DNA of 64,000 bases from Microbacterium sp. UFMG61 (GTDB lineage Bacteria; Actinomycetota; Actinomycetes; Actinomycetales; Microbacteriaceae), in contig NZ_JACAFP010000012.1 of NCBI RefSeq assembly GCF_015354505.1, positions 48,473 to 112,472 on the forward strand, in the 5' to 3' direction. Shown here in pieces: positions 8,635 to 19,399 of this stretch (the first letter of the stretch is position 1; each line of letters begins with the position of its first letter). The notes below the pieces were generated by a model that was not told the origin of the DNA, made no database searches, and saw only the letters and a program-made list of their open reading frames with translations. The position numbers and the translations under genes were made by a program.

Positions 8635-9003
8635 GTGCCAACCATTCAGCAGTTGGTTCGCAAGGGTCGCTCGCCCAAGGTCACCAAGACCAAGGCGCCC
8701 GCACTCAAGTCGAACCCGCAGCAGGCCGGGGTCTGCACCCGCGTCTACACCACCACCCCGAAGAAGCCGAACTCGGCGATGCGCAAGGTCGCTCGTGTGA
8801 AGCTCCGCAACGGCACCGAGGTCACCGCGTACATCCCCGGTGAGGGCCACAACCTGCAGGAGCACTCGCTCGTGCTCGTGCGTGGAGGCCGTGTCAAGGA
8901 CCTCCCCGCTGTCCGTTACAAGATCGTCCGTGGCGCCCTGGACACCCAGGCCGTCAAGAACCGTAAGCAGGCTCGCAGCCGCTACGGCGCGAAGAAGGGC
9001 TGA
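8635..9003 (+). CDS. rpsL: 30S ribosomal protein S12
   Basis: The 122-aa S12 forms part of the decoding centre of the small subunit. The start is a GTG with a GAGGAGAG ribosome binding site just upstream, giving the normal [12 protein letters not shown]-terminus. Conserved segments are intact: [15 protein letters not shown] and the [13 protein letters not shown] stretch. The lysine of the TPKKPNSA motif, a known site of streptomycin resistance changes, is wild type. First gene of the str operon, five bases before rpsG. Confidence 0.98.
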   Translation: MPTIQQLVRKGRSPKVTKTKAPALKSNPQQAGVCTRVYTTTPKKPNSAMRKVARVKLRNGTEVTAYIPGEGHNLQEHSLVLVRGGRVKDLPAVRYKIVRGALDTQAVKNRKQARSRYGAKKG

Positions 9004-9008
9004 GTCCA

Positions 9009-9479
9009 ATGCCTCGTAAGGGTCCCGCCCCCAAGCGTCCCGTCGTCAACGACCCGGTATACGGCGCTCCGATCGTCAGCCAGCTGGTCAACAAGATCCT
9101 GGTCGACGGCAAGAAGTCGCTCGCCGAGTCGATCGTCTACAACGCCCTCAAGGGTGTCGAGGCGAAGAACGGTCAGGACGCCGTCGCCACTCTGAAGAAG
9201 GCGCTCGACAACGTGCGCCCGACTCTCGAGGTCAAGAGCCGCCGCGTCGGTGGCTCGACCTACCAGGTTCCGGTCGAGGTCAAGCCGCACCGTGCGAACA
9301 CCCTCGCACTGCGCTGGCTCGTCAGCTACGCCAAGGGTCGTCGTGAGAAGACGATGACCGAGCGTCTCCAGAACGAGATCCTGGACGCGTCGAACGGCCT
9401 GGGTGCCGCGGTCAAGCGCCGTGAAGACACTCACAAGATGGCCGAGTCGAACCGCGCATTCGCTCACTACCGCTGGTAA
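9009..9479 (+). CDS. rpsG: 30S ribosomal protein S7
   Basis: The 156-aa S7 is a primary 16S rRNA binder that organises the 30S head. The standard bacterial length and the conserved sequence ([12 protein letters not shown] start, [23 protein letters not shown] and the C-terminal [20 protein letters not shown]) are all present. It lies five bases after rpsL and precedes a GC stem-loop and fusA. Confidence 0.98.
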   Translation: MPRKGPAPKRPVVNDPVYGAPIVSQLVNKILVDGKKSLAESIVYNALKGVEAKNGQDAVATLKKALDNVRPTLEVKSRRVGGSTYQVPVEVKPHRANTLALRWLVSYAKGRREKTMTERLQNEILDASNGLGAAVKRREDTHKMAESNRAFAHYRW

Positions 9480-9487
9480 ACAGCTTC

Positions 9488-9518
9488 GCCCGCCCCCGGC
9501 CACACGCCGGGGGCGGGC
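9488..9518 (+). terminator. Perfect 13-bp GC stem-loop between rpsG and fusA
   Basis: GCCCGCCCCCGGC at 9488-9500 and its exact complement at 9506-9518 enclose a CACAC loop. No T-run follows, so this may be a partial terminator, an mRNA processing or stability element, or a site that sets the fusA/tuf to rpsL/rpsG ratio. Confidence 0.6.
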
Positions 9519-9563
9519 ACCCCCTCTTCGCAGTACGACTGCCAAAAAGATAAGGACACTCCT

Positions 9564-11681
9564 GTGGCACAAGACGTGCTCACCGACCTGAGCAAGGTTC
9601 GGAACATCGGCATCATGGCTCACATCGATGCTGGCAAGACCACCACGACCGAGCGCATCCTGTTCTACACGGGCGTCAACCACAAGCTCGGCGAGACCCA
9701 CGACGGTGCCTCGACCACCGACTGGATGGAGCAGGAGAAGGAGCGCGGCATCACGATCACGTCTGCCGCCGTGACCTGCTACTGGAACAAGAACCAGATC
9801 AACATCATCGACACCCCCGGTCACGTGGACTTCACGGTCGAGGTGGAGCGTTCGCTCCGCGTCCTCGACGGTGCTGTCGCCGTGTTCGACGGCAAGGAGG
9901 GCGTCGAGCCCCAGTCCGAGACCGTGTGGCGTCAGGCCGACAAGTACAACGTCCCCCGCATCTGCTTCGTCAACAAGATGGACAAGCTCGGCGCGGACTT
10001 CTACTTCACCGTCGACACCATCATCAACCGCCTCGGCGCCAAGCCGCTGGTCATCCAGCTGCCCATCGGCGCGGAGAACGACTTCATCGGCGTCGTCGAC
10101 CTCGTCGAGATGCGCGCGCTCGTCTGGGCGGGTGACTCCAAGGGTGACGTCACCATGGGTGCCTCCTACGAGATCCAGGAGATCCCGGCCGACCTCAAGG
10201 ACAAGGCCGACGAGTACCGTCAGCAGCTCCTCGAGACCGTCGCCGAGACCGACGACGCTCTGCTCGAGAAGTTCTTCGGTGGCGAAGAGCTGACCGTCGC
10301 CGAGATCAAGGGCGCGATCCGCAAGCTCACCGTGGCTTCCGAGATCTACCCGGTGCTCTGCGGTTCGGCCTTCAAGAACCGTGGCGTCCAGCCGATGCTC
10401 GATGCGGTCGTCGACTACCTGCCGAACCCGCTCGACGTGGGCTCGATCCAGGCGCACGACCCCAAGGACTACGACACGATCATCGAGCGTCACCCCGACG
10501 CGAAGGACCCGTTCGCAGCCCTCGCGTTCAAGGTCGCGGTGCACCCGTTCTTCGGTCGCCTCACCTACGTGCGCGTCTACTCGGGTCAGCTCGACTCCGG
10601 TGCTCAGGTCATCAACTCGACCAAGGGCAAGAAGGAGCGCATCGGAAAGATCTTCCAGATGCACGCCAACAAGGAGATCCCGGTCCCCGCGGTCACGGCG
10701 GGCAACATCTACGCCGTCATCGGTCTGAAGGACACCACCACCGGTGACACCCTGACCGACCCGACCTCGCCGGTCGTCCTCGAGTCGATGACGTTCCCCG
10801 AGCCCGTCATCGAGGTCGCCATCGAGCCGAAGACCAAGGCCGACCAGGAGAAGCTGGGTGTCGCCATCCAGAAGCTCGCTGAAGAGGACCCGACCTTCCG
10901 CACGGAGCTCAACCCCGAGACCGGTCAGACGACCATCAAGGGCATGGGCGAGCTGCACCTCGACATCCTCGTCGACCGCATGAAGCGCGAGTTCAACGTC
11001 GAGGCCAACGTCGGAAAGCCGCAGGTCGCGTACCGCGAGACGATCCGCAAGGCCGTCGAGAAGCACGACTACACGCACAAGAAGCAGACCGGTGGTTCGG
11101 GTCAGTTCGCGAAGATCCAGTTCAACATCGAGCCGCTCGACCTCGACGACGAGAAGACGTACGAATTCGTCAACGCCGTCACCGGTGGTCGCATCCCGCG
11201 TGAGTACATCGGCTCGATCGACGCCGGTTTCCAGGACGCCATGAACGTCGGCGTGCTCGCCGGCTACCCGATCGTCGGCGTCAAGGCGACGATCGTCGAC
11301 GGTGCTGCTCACGACGTCGACTCCTCGGAGATGGCGTTCAAGATCGCAGGTTCCATGGGCTTCAAGGAAGCTCTGCGTCGGGCGAACCCCGTGCTCCTCG
11401 AGCCGCTCATGGCGGTCGAGGTGCGTACTCCCGAGGAGTACATGGGTGACGTCATCGGTGACCTGAACTCGCGTCGTGGCCAGATCCAGTCGATGGAAGA
11501 CGCCGCAGGCGTCAAGGTCGTCCGTGCACACGTCCCGCTGTCCGAGATGTTCGGATACATCGGCGACCTGCGCTCGAAGACCTCGGGTCGCGCCGTCTAC
11601 TCGATGGAGTTCAACAGCTACGCTGAGGTTCCCCGCGCTGTGGCCGACGAGATCGTCCAGAAGCACCAGGGCGGCGAGTAA
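9564..11681 (+). CDS. fusA: Elongation factor G
   Basis: The 705-aa translocation GTPase (EF-G) moves tRNA and mRNA through the ribosome. GTP-binding motifs are intact: P-loop AHIDAGKTT at residues 18-26, DTPGH in G3 and NKMD in G4. Domains II to V follow to the end (…[13 protein letters not shown]). The GTG start has an AAGGAC element eight bases upstream. Length is standard. It lies 84 bases after rpsG with a stem-loop between. Confidence 0.98.
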   Translation: MAQDVLTDLSKVRNIGIMAHIDAGKTTTTERILFYTGVNHKLGETHDGASTTDWMEQEKERGITITSAAVTCYWNKNQINIIDTPGHVDFTVEVERSLRVLDGAVAVFDGKEGVEPQSETVWRQADKYNVPRICFVNKMDKLGADFYFTVDTIINRLGAKPLVIQLPIGAENDFIGVVDLVEMRALVWAGDSKGDVTMGASYEIQEIPADLKDKADEYRQQLLETVAETDDALLEKFFGGEELTVAEIKGAIRKLTVASEIYPVLCGSAFKNRGVQPMLDAVVDYLPNPLDVGSIQAHDPKDYDTIIERHPDAKDPFAALAFKVAVHPFFGRLTYVRVYSGQLDSGAQVINSTKGKKERIGKIFQMHANKEIPVPAVTAGNIYAVIGLKDTTTGDTLTDPTSPVVLESMTFPEPVIEVAIEPKTKADQEKLGVAIQKLAEEDPTFRTELNPETGQTTIKGMGELHLDILVDRMKREFNVEANVGKPQVAYRETIRKAVEKHDYTHKKQTGGSGQFAKIQFNIEPLDLDDEKTYEFVNAVTGGRIPREYIGSIDAGFQDAMNVGVLAGYPIVGVKATIVDGAAHDVDSSEMAFKIAGSMGFKEALRRANPVLLEPLMAVEVRTPEEYMGDVIGDLNSRRGQIQSMEDAAGVKVVRAHVPLSEMFGYIGDLRSKTSGRAVYSMEFNSYAEVPRAVADEIVQKHQGGE

Positions 11682-11687
11682 CACTTT

Positions 11688-11719
11688 CCTGAGAGCCGGG
11701 CTCCGGCTCGGCTCTCAGG
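11688..11719 (+). terminator. 11-bp stem-loop between fusA and tuf
   Basis: CCTGAGAGCCG (11688-11698) pairs with CGGCTCTCAGG (11709-11719) around a 10-base loop. It starts six bases after the fusA stop. A short C/T-rich stretch follows rather than a clean T-run, so termination may be partial. Confidence 0.6.
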
Positions 11720-11745
11720 TCCCCTACAACTTCACATTCCCTCTC

Positions 11746-11754
11746 TACTAAACT
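11746..11754 (+). promoter_or_regulatory. Possible -10 region of a tuf promoter
   Basis: TACTAAACT at 11746-11754 is an AT-rich island in otherwise GC-rich sequence and offers two overlapping -10 hexamers (TACTAA, TAAACT). No good -35 element is visible. A separate tuf promoter after the stem-loop is common in actinobacteria, but this call is weak. Confidence 0.3.
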
Positions 11755-11830
11755 GAGAACCTAAACCCGTAGAGATCCGGTCGCAATCCAGTGCCCGGAC
11801 ACCTCTACACGACGTCCTGAGGAGGACCAA

Positions 11831-13021
<1,191 letters not shown>

Positions 13022-13040
13022 GCATCTGCTTTCTGGCACA

Positions 13041-13070
13041 GGGGTCGGACCTTCGGGTCCGGCCCCTTTG
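13041..13070 (+). terminator. Rho-independent terminator after tuf
   Basis: An 11-bp stem (GGGGTCGGACC at 13041-13051 with GGTCCGGCCCC at 13056-13066, one G-U pair) carries a TTCG tetraloop and is followed by TTTG. It ends the str operon. Confidence 0.85.
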
Positions 13071-13541
13071 TCGTACCCGGGGGAGGTGCGGCGCGCATCC
13101 TCTGTAACAAATCTCTATACGATTGCATAGAAGTCCATGCTTCTTGTATTCTGATCAGCGTTGCGTACGCGCAATACACGTGATCGCGCCGTGGCAAGGG
13201 GAAGGCGCGAGATATCGGACGCCGGCGAGCGGCCCCCGCCCTCGCTGAGACGGACGATTGCGTCGTGTCAGGGGCAGCGCCTGGATGTCGGGGAGCGTCA
13301 TTCAGGGTGCAGGGGAGAAGGGCGAATGCCGCAGTCTTCTTTCCACCGGGGAATGCACATGCTGACGGATGCGGGGGTCGGGCCGGGAACCCGACCCCGC
13401 ACCATGATGGATGCCGGAGACGCGTCAAAACAGCCGCTCTGGGCATCTTCGCGGGGATCCGTGACCTGCGCTCGGTACCATGACTCGAGCTCGCACTCCG
13501 GGCCGCCGTCGCCCGATCCCGGGCAGGAGAGGAACGCGACC
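13071..13541 (+). other. Long untranslated region between tuf and the VanZ-like gene
   Basis: No convincing gene in 471 bases. A short AT-rich patch at about 13105-13155 contains a good promoter (see 13123-13152). The rest is GC-rich and includes a frame open from a TTG at 13161 into the VanZ-like gene, but its translation is arginine-, serine- and proline-rich without family resemblance. Confidence 0.5.
13123..13152 (+). promoter_or_regulatory. Predicted promoter (TTGCAT-N18-TATTCT)
   Basis: TTGCAT at 13123-13128 and TATTCT at 13147-13152 are separated by 18 bases in the most AT-rich patch after tuf. Transcription would start near 13159, about 380 nt before the VanZ-like start. It could serve the polysaccharide region or a small RNA. 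Confidence 0.55.
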
Positions 13542-14201
13542 ATGTCACAGATCCACGTGGGTCCGCCGCCACCGCGCAGCTACGCGCGCCTGTGGGTCTC
13601 GACGCTGCTTCTGATCGTGTACACGGGCTTCGTGCTCGTCGTGACGATGTGGCCGAAGCCCGAGCAGCTCGAGTTCGGCGGCATCGCCTCGCGCGTGCTT
13701 TGAGCGCTGCACAACCTCGGAGTATCGGAGTCGTTCGGCTACAACGAGATCGAATTCGTCGCCAACATCGGCATGTTCGTGCCTCTCGGCTTCCTGCTCG
13801 GTCTCGCCCTCGCACGCAGGGCCTGGTGGGTTGCGCTCTTCCTGCTGCCCGCGTTCTCCGGCGCGATCGAGTTCACGCAGGGAATCGCGCTCGACGAGCG
13901 CGTCTCGACCGTGCTGGACGTGCTGTCGAACACCATCGGCGGATACCTGGGGCTCCTGCTCGCGATGATCCTCCGAGCGATGATCCACAAGAGGGACCGC
14001 ACCAAGATCGAAAGGGAGCTCTGGGAGCGACGGGCCGCGGCCGCCGAGCTGCAGCGTCAGAACGCCGCGCGTGCCGCCGCTCGTCCGGTGCAGGGGGCTC
14101 CCGCGTACGTCGCGGCGGACGAGCCCGACCCTGTCACGCGGGTGCTGGATGCCGACTTCTGGAACACGGGGGATGCGCCGACGGTGCGGATCCCGGTGTG
14201 A
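13542..14201 (+). pseudogene. VanZ-family membrane protein interrupted by an in-frame TGA
   Basis: One continuous frame runs from the ATG at 13542 (ribosome binding site AGGAGAGG at 13525-13532) to the TGA at 14199-14201, but a TGA occurs at 13701-13703. Before it: a basic N-terminus and one helix (LWVSTLLLIVYTGFVLVVTMWP). After it, in the same frame: the VanZ core (FGYNEIEFVANIGMFVPLG) with more helices and a charged tail. VanZ proteins normally continue through this point, so a single CGA-to-TGA change explains the break. The family is linked to teicoplanin resistance and envelope functions. Either a recent pseudogene, a readthrough case or a sequencing error. An internal restart, for example ATG 13773, would lack the first helix. 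Confidence 0.82.
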
Positions 14202-14305
14202 AGAGTCACCTGAGATCGAGTGACGTCACAAGAGGACGCTCAGTTCCCGCGTTGCACCTGAAGGATCTCGCGATCGCCGCACCAGCGAGAATCGTTTCGC
14301 CCTTG

Positions 14306-14311
14306 TAGATT
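14306..14311 (+). promoter_or_regulatory. Predicted -10 box of a leaderless transcript (TAGATT)
   Basis: TAGATT lies six bases before the ATG at 14318 and no ribosome binding site is present in between. Confidence 0.5.
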
Positions 14312-14317
14312 GAGACC

Positions 14318-15037
14318 ATGCATCGCGTATTCATCTATGGTTCGTGCGTTACCCGAGACGGCGTGGAGCACTGGCCTGAATACGGCCTGGACATGACCGG
14401 GTATATCGCGCGACAGTCGTTGATCTCAGCCACTGCGCCCGCGCGCCCCAGCGACTTCAACACTGGGGCAATCGCGTCCCCGTTCCAGAAACGGATGGCG
14501 GACGGTGACATCGTCGGCAATGTGATTGGTAAGCTCACCGCAGATCCCAATGCCTACGACATCGTTCTATGGGATATCACCGATGAGCGGCTCGGTGTTT
14601 ACCGGGTCCCGTCGGGTGGTTATGTCAGCAGAGTCGTCAACTACGAGAACGGGATTTACCGAGGTGCAGATAAGCTCGGCGCGCCCGTTCGGGTTGGTAG
14701 CGCGGCTCATCGAGAGCTCTGGTTGGGCGCTCTCGACACGTTCGTCGAGCGTCTCGAGGCCGCTGGTGTCAAAGATCGCGTCATCCTGAACGCGATTCCC
14801 TGGGCAACGAAGGACGAGGACGGACGAGATACCTCGGCCCAGAACATCGATCCCCGTGCGTTCAACGTCCTGCTTCAGGACTACAGCGAAGAGGTGGCGG
14901 CTCGAGGGATTCAAGTTGCACACCCCAACCCCGCACGCGTTCTCCAGGCGAACACGCACAAGTGGGGTACGGCGCCATTCCACTATGCTCCGGACACCTA
15001 CCACGCAAGTCTCGAAGCCGTGAGTGCTCTGCTCTAG
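14318..15037 (+). CDS. DUF6270 family protein (SGNH-like)
   Basis: A 239-aa soluble protein beginning MHRVFIYGSCVTRD, which is the hallmark start of DUF6270. The GSC near the N-terminus resembles the block I serine of SGNH hydrolases, and APDTYH near the C-terminus resembles the Asp-x-x-His block V, so an esterase or acyl-transfer fold is plausible but inferred. DUF6270 proteins commonly occur in polysaccharide clusters, in line with this position. A leaderless-type -10 box is six bases upstream. Base composition is more balanced than in the ribosomal genes, marking the start of the variable part of the cluster. Confidence 0.82.
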   Translation: MHRVFIYGSCVTRDGVEHWPEYGLDMTGYIARQSLISATAPARPSDFNTGAIASPFQKRMADGDIVGNVIGKLTADPNAYDIVLWDITDERLGVYRVPSGGYVSRVVNYENGIYRGADKLGAPVRVGSAAHRELWLGALDTFVERLEAAGVKDRVILNAIPWATKDEDGRDTSAQNIDPRAFNVLLQDYSEEVAARGIQVAHPNPARVLQANTHKWGTAPFHYAPDTYHASLEAVSALL

Positions 15038-15356
15038 CGGCGTCGCCGCGACCCGCTTCGAGATACCTTCGCCGGTCCCGGACATACACCCGCAAGGGGT
15101 CCGCTGACAGCGCGAGACCGAAGGCGCGCAGCGGGCTACTCCGGGCGGAGAAGATGACAGCGCTCGCCATGGTGAGGCTCCCACGATCCTGTGCGCACGA
15201 TCGATGCTTCCGTCGGAAGAGTAGGCCTGTGACCACTGATACCATCGAACGCGGCGCGTACACGTCGCCAGGGCCCCGTGATTAACCACTGCCGGCCATT
15301 AAGCAATATTTCAGTATGTTAGCGCGACGTCTACAGCGCAGACGGGGGACGGCAAC
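15038..15356 (+). other. Intergenic region, no supported gene
   Basis: About 320 bases between the DUF6270 gene and the next gene. It contains only short overlapping frames with no clear family. The last 70 bases are AT-richer (TTAAGCAATATTTCAG, then TATGTT at 15314-15319) and probably hold the promoter of the downstream gene. The remaining sequence may be a remnant, but nothing recognisable remains. Confidence 0.4.
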
Positions 15357-16604
15357 TTGAACCGCATCAGCAAAGCTTGGGAGTCACTAGGGCGAGCGCG
15401 CCAGGTAGCTTCACTTCTCCTGGTCTTGCTGTCCCTGCTTCAAGTCGTTCTTCTAGTTCTCGCCGGACAGGGATGGCTTCTGCCTCTAGTCGCGGTGGTC
15501 GCGCTGCTCGGCCTTGTGCTGATCAAGCAGTCGGCTGCGGCTAGAGACGCGGTCACGCGCCTTACTCAGTACCGACAGCCGGTTGAACGCCCCGTGAGTG
15601 TGAATCAGGCTGATGCGCGTCCCGCTCTCGCGCTCCTGCGCGAGCAGGTGGGTCGCACTGTGGCGCAGTTCACCTGGTTGGGAGAGCGCACGCTGGAGTC
15701 GAGCGAGCGCATTAATGAGGTAGAGCACGTTGCACATGAAGCGCTTGCGGGCATCAATGCTCAGAACGAGCGTCTGATTGAAATGGGAAGGGAGATCGCG
15801 GCAGCGTCAGCCGCTCTCTCGTCAGCGGTCGCAGCCGGCGACGAGCAACTGCGCGCGAATGCGTCGGAGACCCGAGAGGGACTATCGGCCGCTGTCGCCG
15901 CTGTCGCGGCTGTCGACACTAGACTCGCGAGAGCTCTCGACGGAGGCAACTCTCACTCGCTTGAACGCCGCATCGTCGCGGAGATATCGGCGCTCGCGCT
16001 TCTCAACGCAACTGCAGATGTCCCCCACCTCCCCCCGTTCGATTCATGGGCGATGTCTCCGCTCACGGTGAGGCTGATGAGGTCTTTCGCATGCAAACTC
16101 GGGCCGGAATCGACGATCGTAGAACTGGGATCGGGAGTTTCGACCGTATGGATCGCTTATGCCCTGTCTCAGCGGACGAGTCCGCCGAGGTACGTCGCGA
16201 TCGACCATAGTGAACTTTTTGCGGCGAAGACTCAGATGCATCTCGAAGACACGGGCGTATCCGCCGCCGCAGACGTTGTACTCGCACCATTGCGAGCGGT
16301 GGAGATCGACGGAAAGCCGTTTGACTGGTACGCGACCGACTGGATTGCAGGAGTAAGCAACATCGCTCTTCTCGTTGTTGACGGGCCGCCAGCCGGCAAG
16401 GACCCAGGTGCCCGTTACCCCGCACTGCCGTTGCTTGTCGACAGGCTTGCCGACAACGCGACGATCATCGTTGACGACATTGATCGTCCGGGCGAGTCGG
16501 ATATGCTCGCGAAGTGGCTGACGGTTCCCGGCGTGACAATGGCTGGGCCGGTAGGAAGATCCGCGATCTTGAACTACGCCCGGCCTGGGAAGGCGACCGA
16601 ATGA
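15357..16604 (+). CDS. Membrane-anchored coiled-coil protein with SAM-methyltransferase-like domain
   Basis: A 415-aa protein. Two adjacent membrane helices lie at about residues 18-56 (ASLLLVLLSLLQVVLLVL and LVAVVALLGLVLI). A helical, probably coiled-coil region spans 75-200. The C-terminal domain (about 225-410) has a class I methyltransferase-like motif (IVELGSGVSTVWIAYAL), then LLVVDGPPAG and a TIIVDDID strand. The TTG start follows a GGGGGACGG site, and no other in-frame start would keep the helices. Likely it modifies a surface glycan at the membrane; substrate unknown. Its stop overlaps the next start (ATGA). Confidence 0.75.
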   Translation: MNRISKAWESLGRARQVASLLLVLLSLLQVVLLVLAGQGWLLPLVAVVALLGLVLIKQSAAARDAVTRLTQYRQPVERPVSVNQADARPALALLREQVGRTVAQFTWLGERTLESSERINEVEHVAHEALAGINAQNERLIEMGREIAAASAALSSAVAAGDEQLRANASETREGLSAAVAAVAAVDTRLARALDGGNSHSLERRIVAEISALALLNATADVPHLPPFDSWAMSPLTVRLMRSFACKLGPESTIVELGSGVSTVWIAYALSQRTSPPRYVAIDHSELFAAKTQMHLEDTGVSAAADVVLAPLRAVEIDGKPFDWYATDWIAGVSNIALLVVDGPPAGKDPGARYPALPLLVDRLADNATIIVDDIDRPGESDMLAKWLTVPGVTMAGPVGRSAILNYARPGKATE

Positions 16605-19123
16605 CTGCCTTTGGCAAGCTCGGAGACATGGAGGGGGCTGATGCGGAGTACGCGCGTCGCATCCTTCTCGCCGGCCCCGGAAACCTAGAAACCTTTACGC
16701 TCCAAGCGCGCACCAAGGAGACGCGCAATGCGTACGCATTGGCTGCATCTCGCGGGACTTACAATTTTGAGGGCCTCATCGCTCGTGTGATCGATGAAGC
16801 CAAGAACCCCAGTCCCGACAATTCGAGACTGCGGGCGGAATACGACGTGCGGGCTCTGCTGTCGCTCGCCCGAGTCGTGGCGAATCAGTCTTCTGATCCG
16901 GAGGAAACTTACAACGCGGTTCAGCTCTTCAAGTTCACGAACCGTGTGTTCGGCACGGGGGCGCTCAAGCGAGTCGATCGGCTGGTCTTCCTTGAGGCAC
17001 TAGCCGCACTCGGCTGGGTCCGCGACACCGAGAAGTACTCCCGCCTGTTCAAGGTCTCGACCCTCGACCGCAACCAGTCGGATCTGTTGAAAGCCAACGT
17101 ATGGGCGAACCGTGACCGGAGCACGCACGCCGCGATGGCATCCGAGCATTGGCTCGACCTCGTGAACTCGGGTTACCGCAAGTCCGGCATCGAAACCATC
17201 TCCTTTGCGCCGGGTGAAGGCCCACTTTTCGACCGAATTATTTCGGGTCCATCTGAGCACATCGTCCATAGTGCAAAAGTCACGGTAATCGTGCCGACGT
17301 TCAATAGCGGTCCGCGAATTGCGACCGCGCTACGATCGTTGGTGAATCAGACCTGGCGCAATATCGAGATACTCGTGATGGATGATGCGTCGCCGGAAAC
17401 CAACGATAAATACCTGTTCGATTGGGAGGCGCGCGACGCACGAATTCGCGTGCACAAGATGGATGTAAATGGGGGTACTTACCGCGCTCGAAATTACGCC
17501 ATTTCTTACCTGGCGACGGGCGACTTTATCACGGTTCACGACGATGATGATTGGTCCCACCCCCGGAAGATCGAAACACAGGTTCGTCAACTTCTCGCTA
17601 GGCCGTCTTTGGTTGCGAATATGTCGCTCCTCTCTCGCGCAACGCCAGATCTCGTGTTCACAAGGATCAATAACAACCCGGTCTTCACGCAGCCCAACTA
17701 CTCGTCGCTTATGTTCCGTCGTTCGCCGGTAATAGACAGAATTGGCTTCTGGGATTTGGTGAACCGCAGTGCGGATGCGGAATTCCACGATCGACTCAAG
17801 GCCGAGTTCGGTGCTGATGCTTCAGGTGTGGCGGGGGAAGACATTCTTTCGTTCCTCCGCGTGAGGCCAGATTCGCTCACATCAGGCGAGATCGCTCGCG
17901 GCTACATCGATCGGCGACGTCTCTGGTACCAACAGTCTTCACGCGAATGGCATACTCGAGCGAAAGACGAGGGGCAGTCACTCCATGTGGCTGCGTTCCC
18001 TGAAGCGCCCCGGCCCTTCTCCGCACCCGTCAACATGATCGGCTCAAAGAACGATCAAGACGTCGTAGAGTTGGATGTTCTCTATGCGACTGATTTCCGA
18101 TTCCCGGGCGGTAATTCCTCCCTCGCTGCTATCGAGATCGACTTGCTCGTGCGCGCAGGCTACCGAGTCGGGATGATGCAACTCGCCTCGCCGGTGAACG
18201 GACCCAAGGCATTCATCAGGCCTCAGTTCCTCGCGCTCTCCCAGAGTCCCTTGGTCTCGGTCGTTTCAACGTTGGATGAGGTGCATGCGAAGCTCACGTT
18301 GGTGCGGCATCCCTCGGTTCTTCAATACCCCGAACCGGTTCGCTCAGGCGTTCACACCGATGAACTTGTGGTCATTGTCAATCACGCTCCGCGAACAAAT
18401 GACGGTCTCGGATCTATATACGACCTTCCGCAGGTCGCGGACATGGCGCAGGTCATCTTTGGTCGCGCCGCGAGGTTTGCTCCAGAGTCGGAGCTGATTC
18501 GTGACGCAATGAGAGTAGAAACGCCCGCGGAGTCGATGTTGCCGGACAGCTGGCCAGGAATCGTCTCGATCCAAACGAACCCGGAACGCCGAGTTCCGCC
18601 TCCTGCGCGTGTTATCGGGCGCCACAGCCGAGACCACGTCGCGAAGTGGCCCGAGAACGTATCCCGGCTTAGTGCGAGCTACCCCACTTCCGGCGAGTTC
18701 GAGGTTAGAGTTCTTGGAGGTGCGGAGACGCCTCGTAAACTCCTCGGACAGTTCCCAAAGAATTGGGTCGTTCACCCGTTTGGGTCAGTCGCCCCGGCTG
18801 AGTTCCTCGCGGATCTCCCGTTCTGGGTCTATCAGCACAACTCCGAGTTGGTGGAGTCGTTCGGTATGGCGGCCGCGGAAGCTATGGCGGCGGGTTGCGT
18901 AGTCATCCTGCCCCCGTATATGAGCGTTAATTTCGGTGGTGGAGCTGTCTATGCGGAGCCGAAAGACGTTGTTCCCACGATCGAGCACTTCATTGCTTCG
19001 CCGGACGAGTACTACGCACAGAGGGAAAGGGCAGCTCTGGTGGCGAGCGAGCGATTCGGCCCGGAAGCGTTTTACTCGCGAATTTCATCGTTGCTTCTCG
19101 ACGCCCGCCCCCTGGTGCGGTAG
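16601..19123 (+). CDS. Bifunctional glycosyltransferase (GT2 plus GT4-like)
   Basis: An 840-aa protein. Residues 1-220 are helical and of unknown role. A GT2 (GT-A) domain begins at about 226 (VTVIVPTFNSG) with DDAS and the metal-binding DDDDW motif at about 310. The C-terminal half (about 490-830) looks GT-B like: DVLYATDFRFPGGNSSLAAI at its start and SFGMAAAEAMAAGCVVILP near the end, the typical GT4 donor-binding signature. The ATG at 16601 overlaps the upstream stop (ATGA); an in-frame ATG at 16514 lies within the previous gene and is less likely. It probably adds two sugars to a surface glycan. Codon use is less GC-biased than in neighbours of the ribosomal operons. Confidence 0.85.
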   Translation: MTAFGKLGDMEGADAEYARRILLAGPGNLETFTLQARTKETRNAYALAASRGTYNFEGLIARVIDEAKNPSPDNSRLRAEYDVRALLSLARVVANQSSDPEETYNAVQLFKFTNRVFGTGALKRVDRLVFLEALAALGWVRDTEKYSRLFKVSTLDRNQSDLLKANVWANRDRSTHAAMASEHWLDLVNSGYRKSGIETISFAPGEGPLFDRIISGPSEHIVHSAKVTVIVPTFNSGPRIATALRSLVNQTWRNIEILVMDDASPETNDKYLFDWEARDARIRVHKMDVNGGTYRARNYAISYLATGDFITVHDDDDWSHPRKIETQVRQLLARPSLVANMSLLSRATPDLVFTRINNNPVFTQPNYSSLMFRRSPVIDRIGFWDLVNRSADAEFHDRLKAEFGADASGVAGEDILSFLRVRPDSLTSGEIARGYIDRRRLWYQQSSREWHTRAKDEGQSLHVAAFPEAPRPFSAPVNMIGSKNDQDVVELDVLYATDFRFPGGNSSLAAIEIDLLVRAGYRVGMMQLASPVNGPKAFIRPQFLALSQSPLVSVVSTLDEVHAKLTLVRHPSVLQYPEPVRSGVHTDELVVIVNHAPRTNDGLGSIYDLPQVADMAQVIFGRAARFAPESELIRDAMRVETPAESMLPDSWPGIVSIQTNPERRVPPPARVIGRHSRDHVAKWPENVSRLSASYPTSGEFEVRVLGGAETPRKLLGQFPKNWVVHPFGSVAPAEFLADLPFWVYQHNSELVESFGMAAAEAMAAGCVVILPPYMSVNFGGGAVYAEPKDVVPTIEHFIASPDEYYAQRERAALVASERFGPEAFYSRISSLLLDARPLVR

Positions 19124-19399
19124 TTCCCCTTCGCGAGGTGCGGACGCCTGCCTGAGAGTGGTGGGGGTGCCGCAGCAGTGCGGTATGCAATTTTAACTGT
19201 GTATCTGTATAACTGCGCTTGCCCCCACCATCGAAACCACGTAACAACGTGAAGCCATCCCCGGAACACAATGGTTTGTGCGGAGTGACGATAACCGACC
19301 AGCCCAGCGAACCTCAATGCTTGCCTGCGCGAGCAGGTCTTGTCTCTGCGACGCTGTTTGGCCCGCCGGCAAGACACTTGGAAGGGCTCCGCCGCGGCT
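19124..19399 (+). other. Convergent intergenic region, possible bidirectional terminator
   Basis: It lies between two convergent glycosyltransferase genes. GGTGGGGG (near 19160) and CCCCCACC (near 19225) can pair around a loop of roughly 60 bases that includes an AT-rich core. Nothing else is recognised. Confidence 0.35.

Noticed and set aside
8982..11684. 900-codon minus-strand frame opposite rpsG and fusA
   Set aside because: Shadow of the strongly biased codon use of fusA.
13161..13541. N-terminal extension of the VanZ-like protein from a TTG at 13161
   Set aside because: The translation is Arg/Ser/Pro-rich without family match, and ATG 13542 has a good ribosome binding site.
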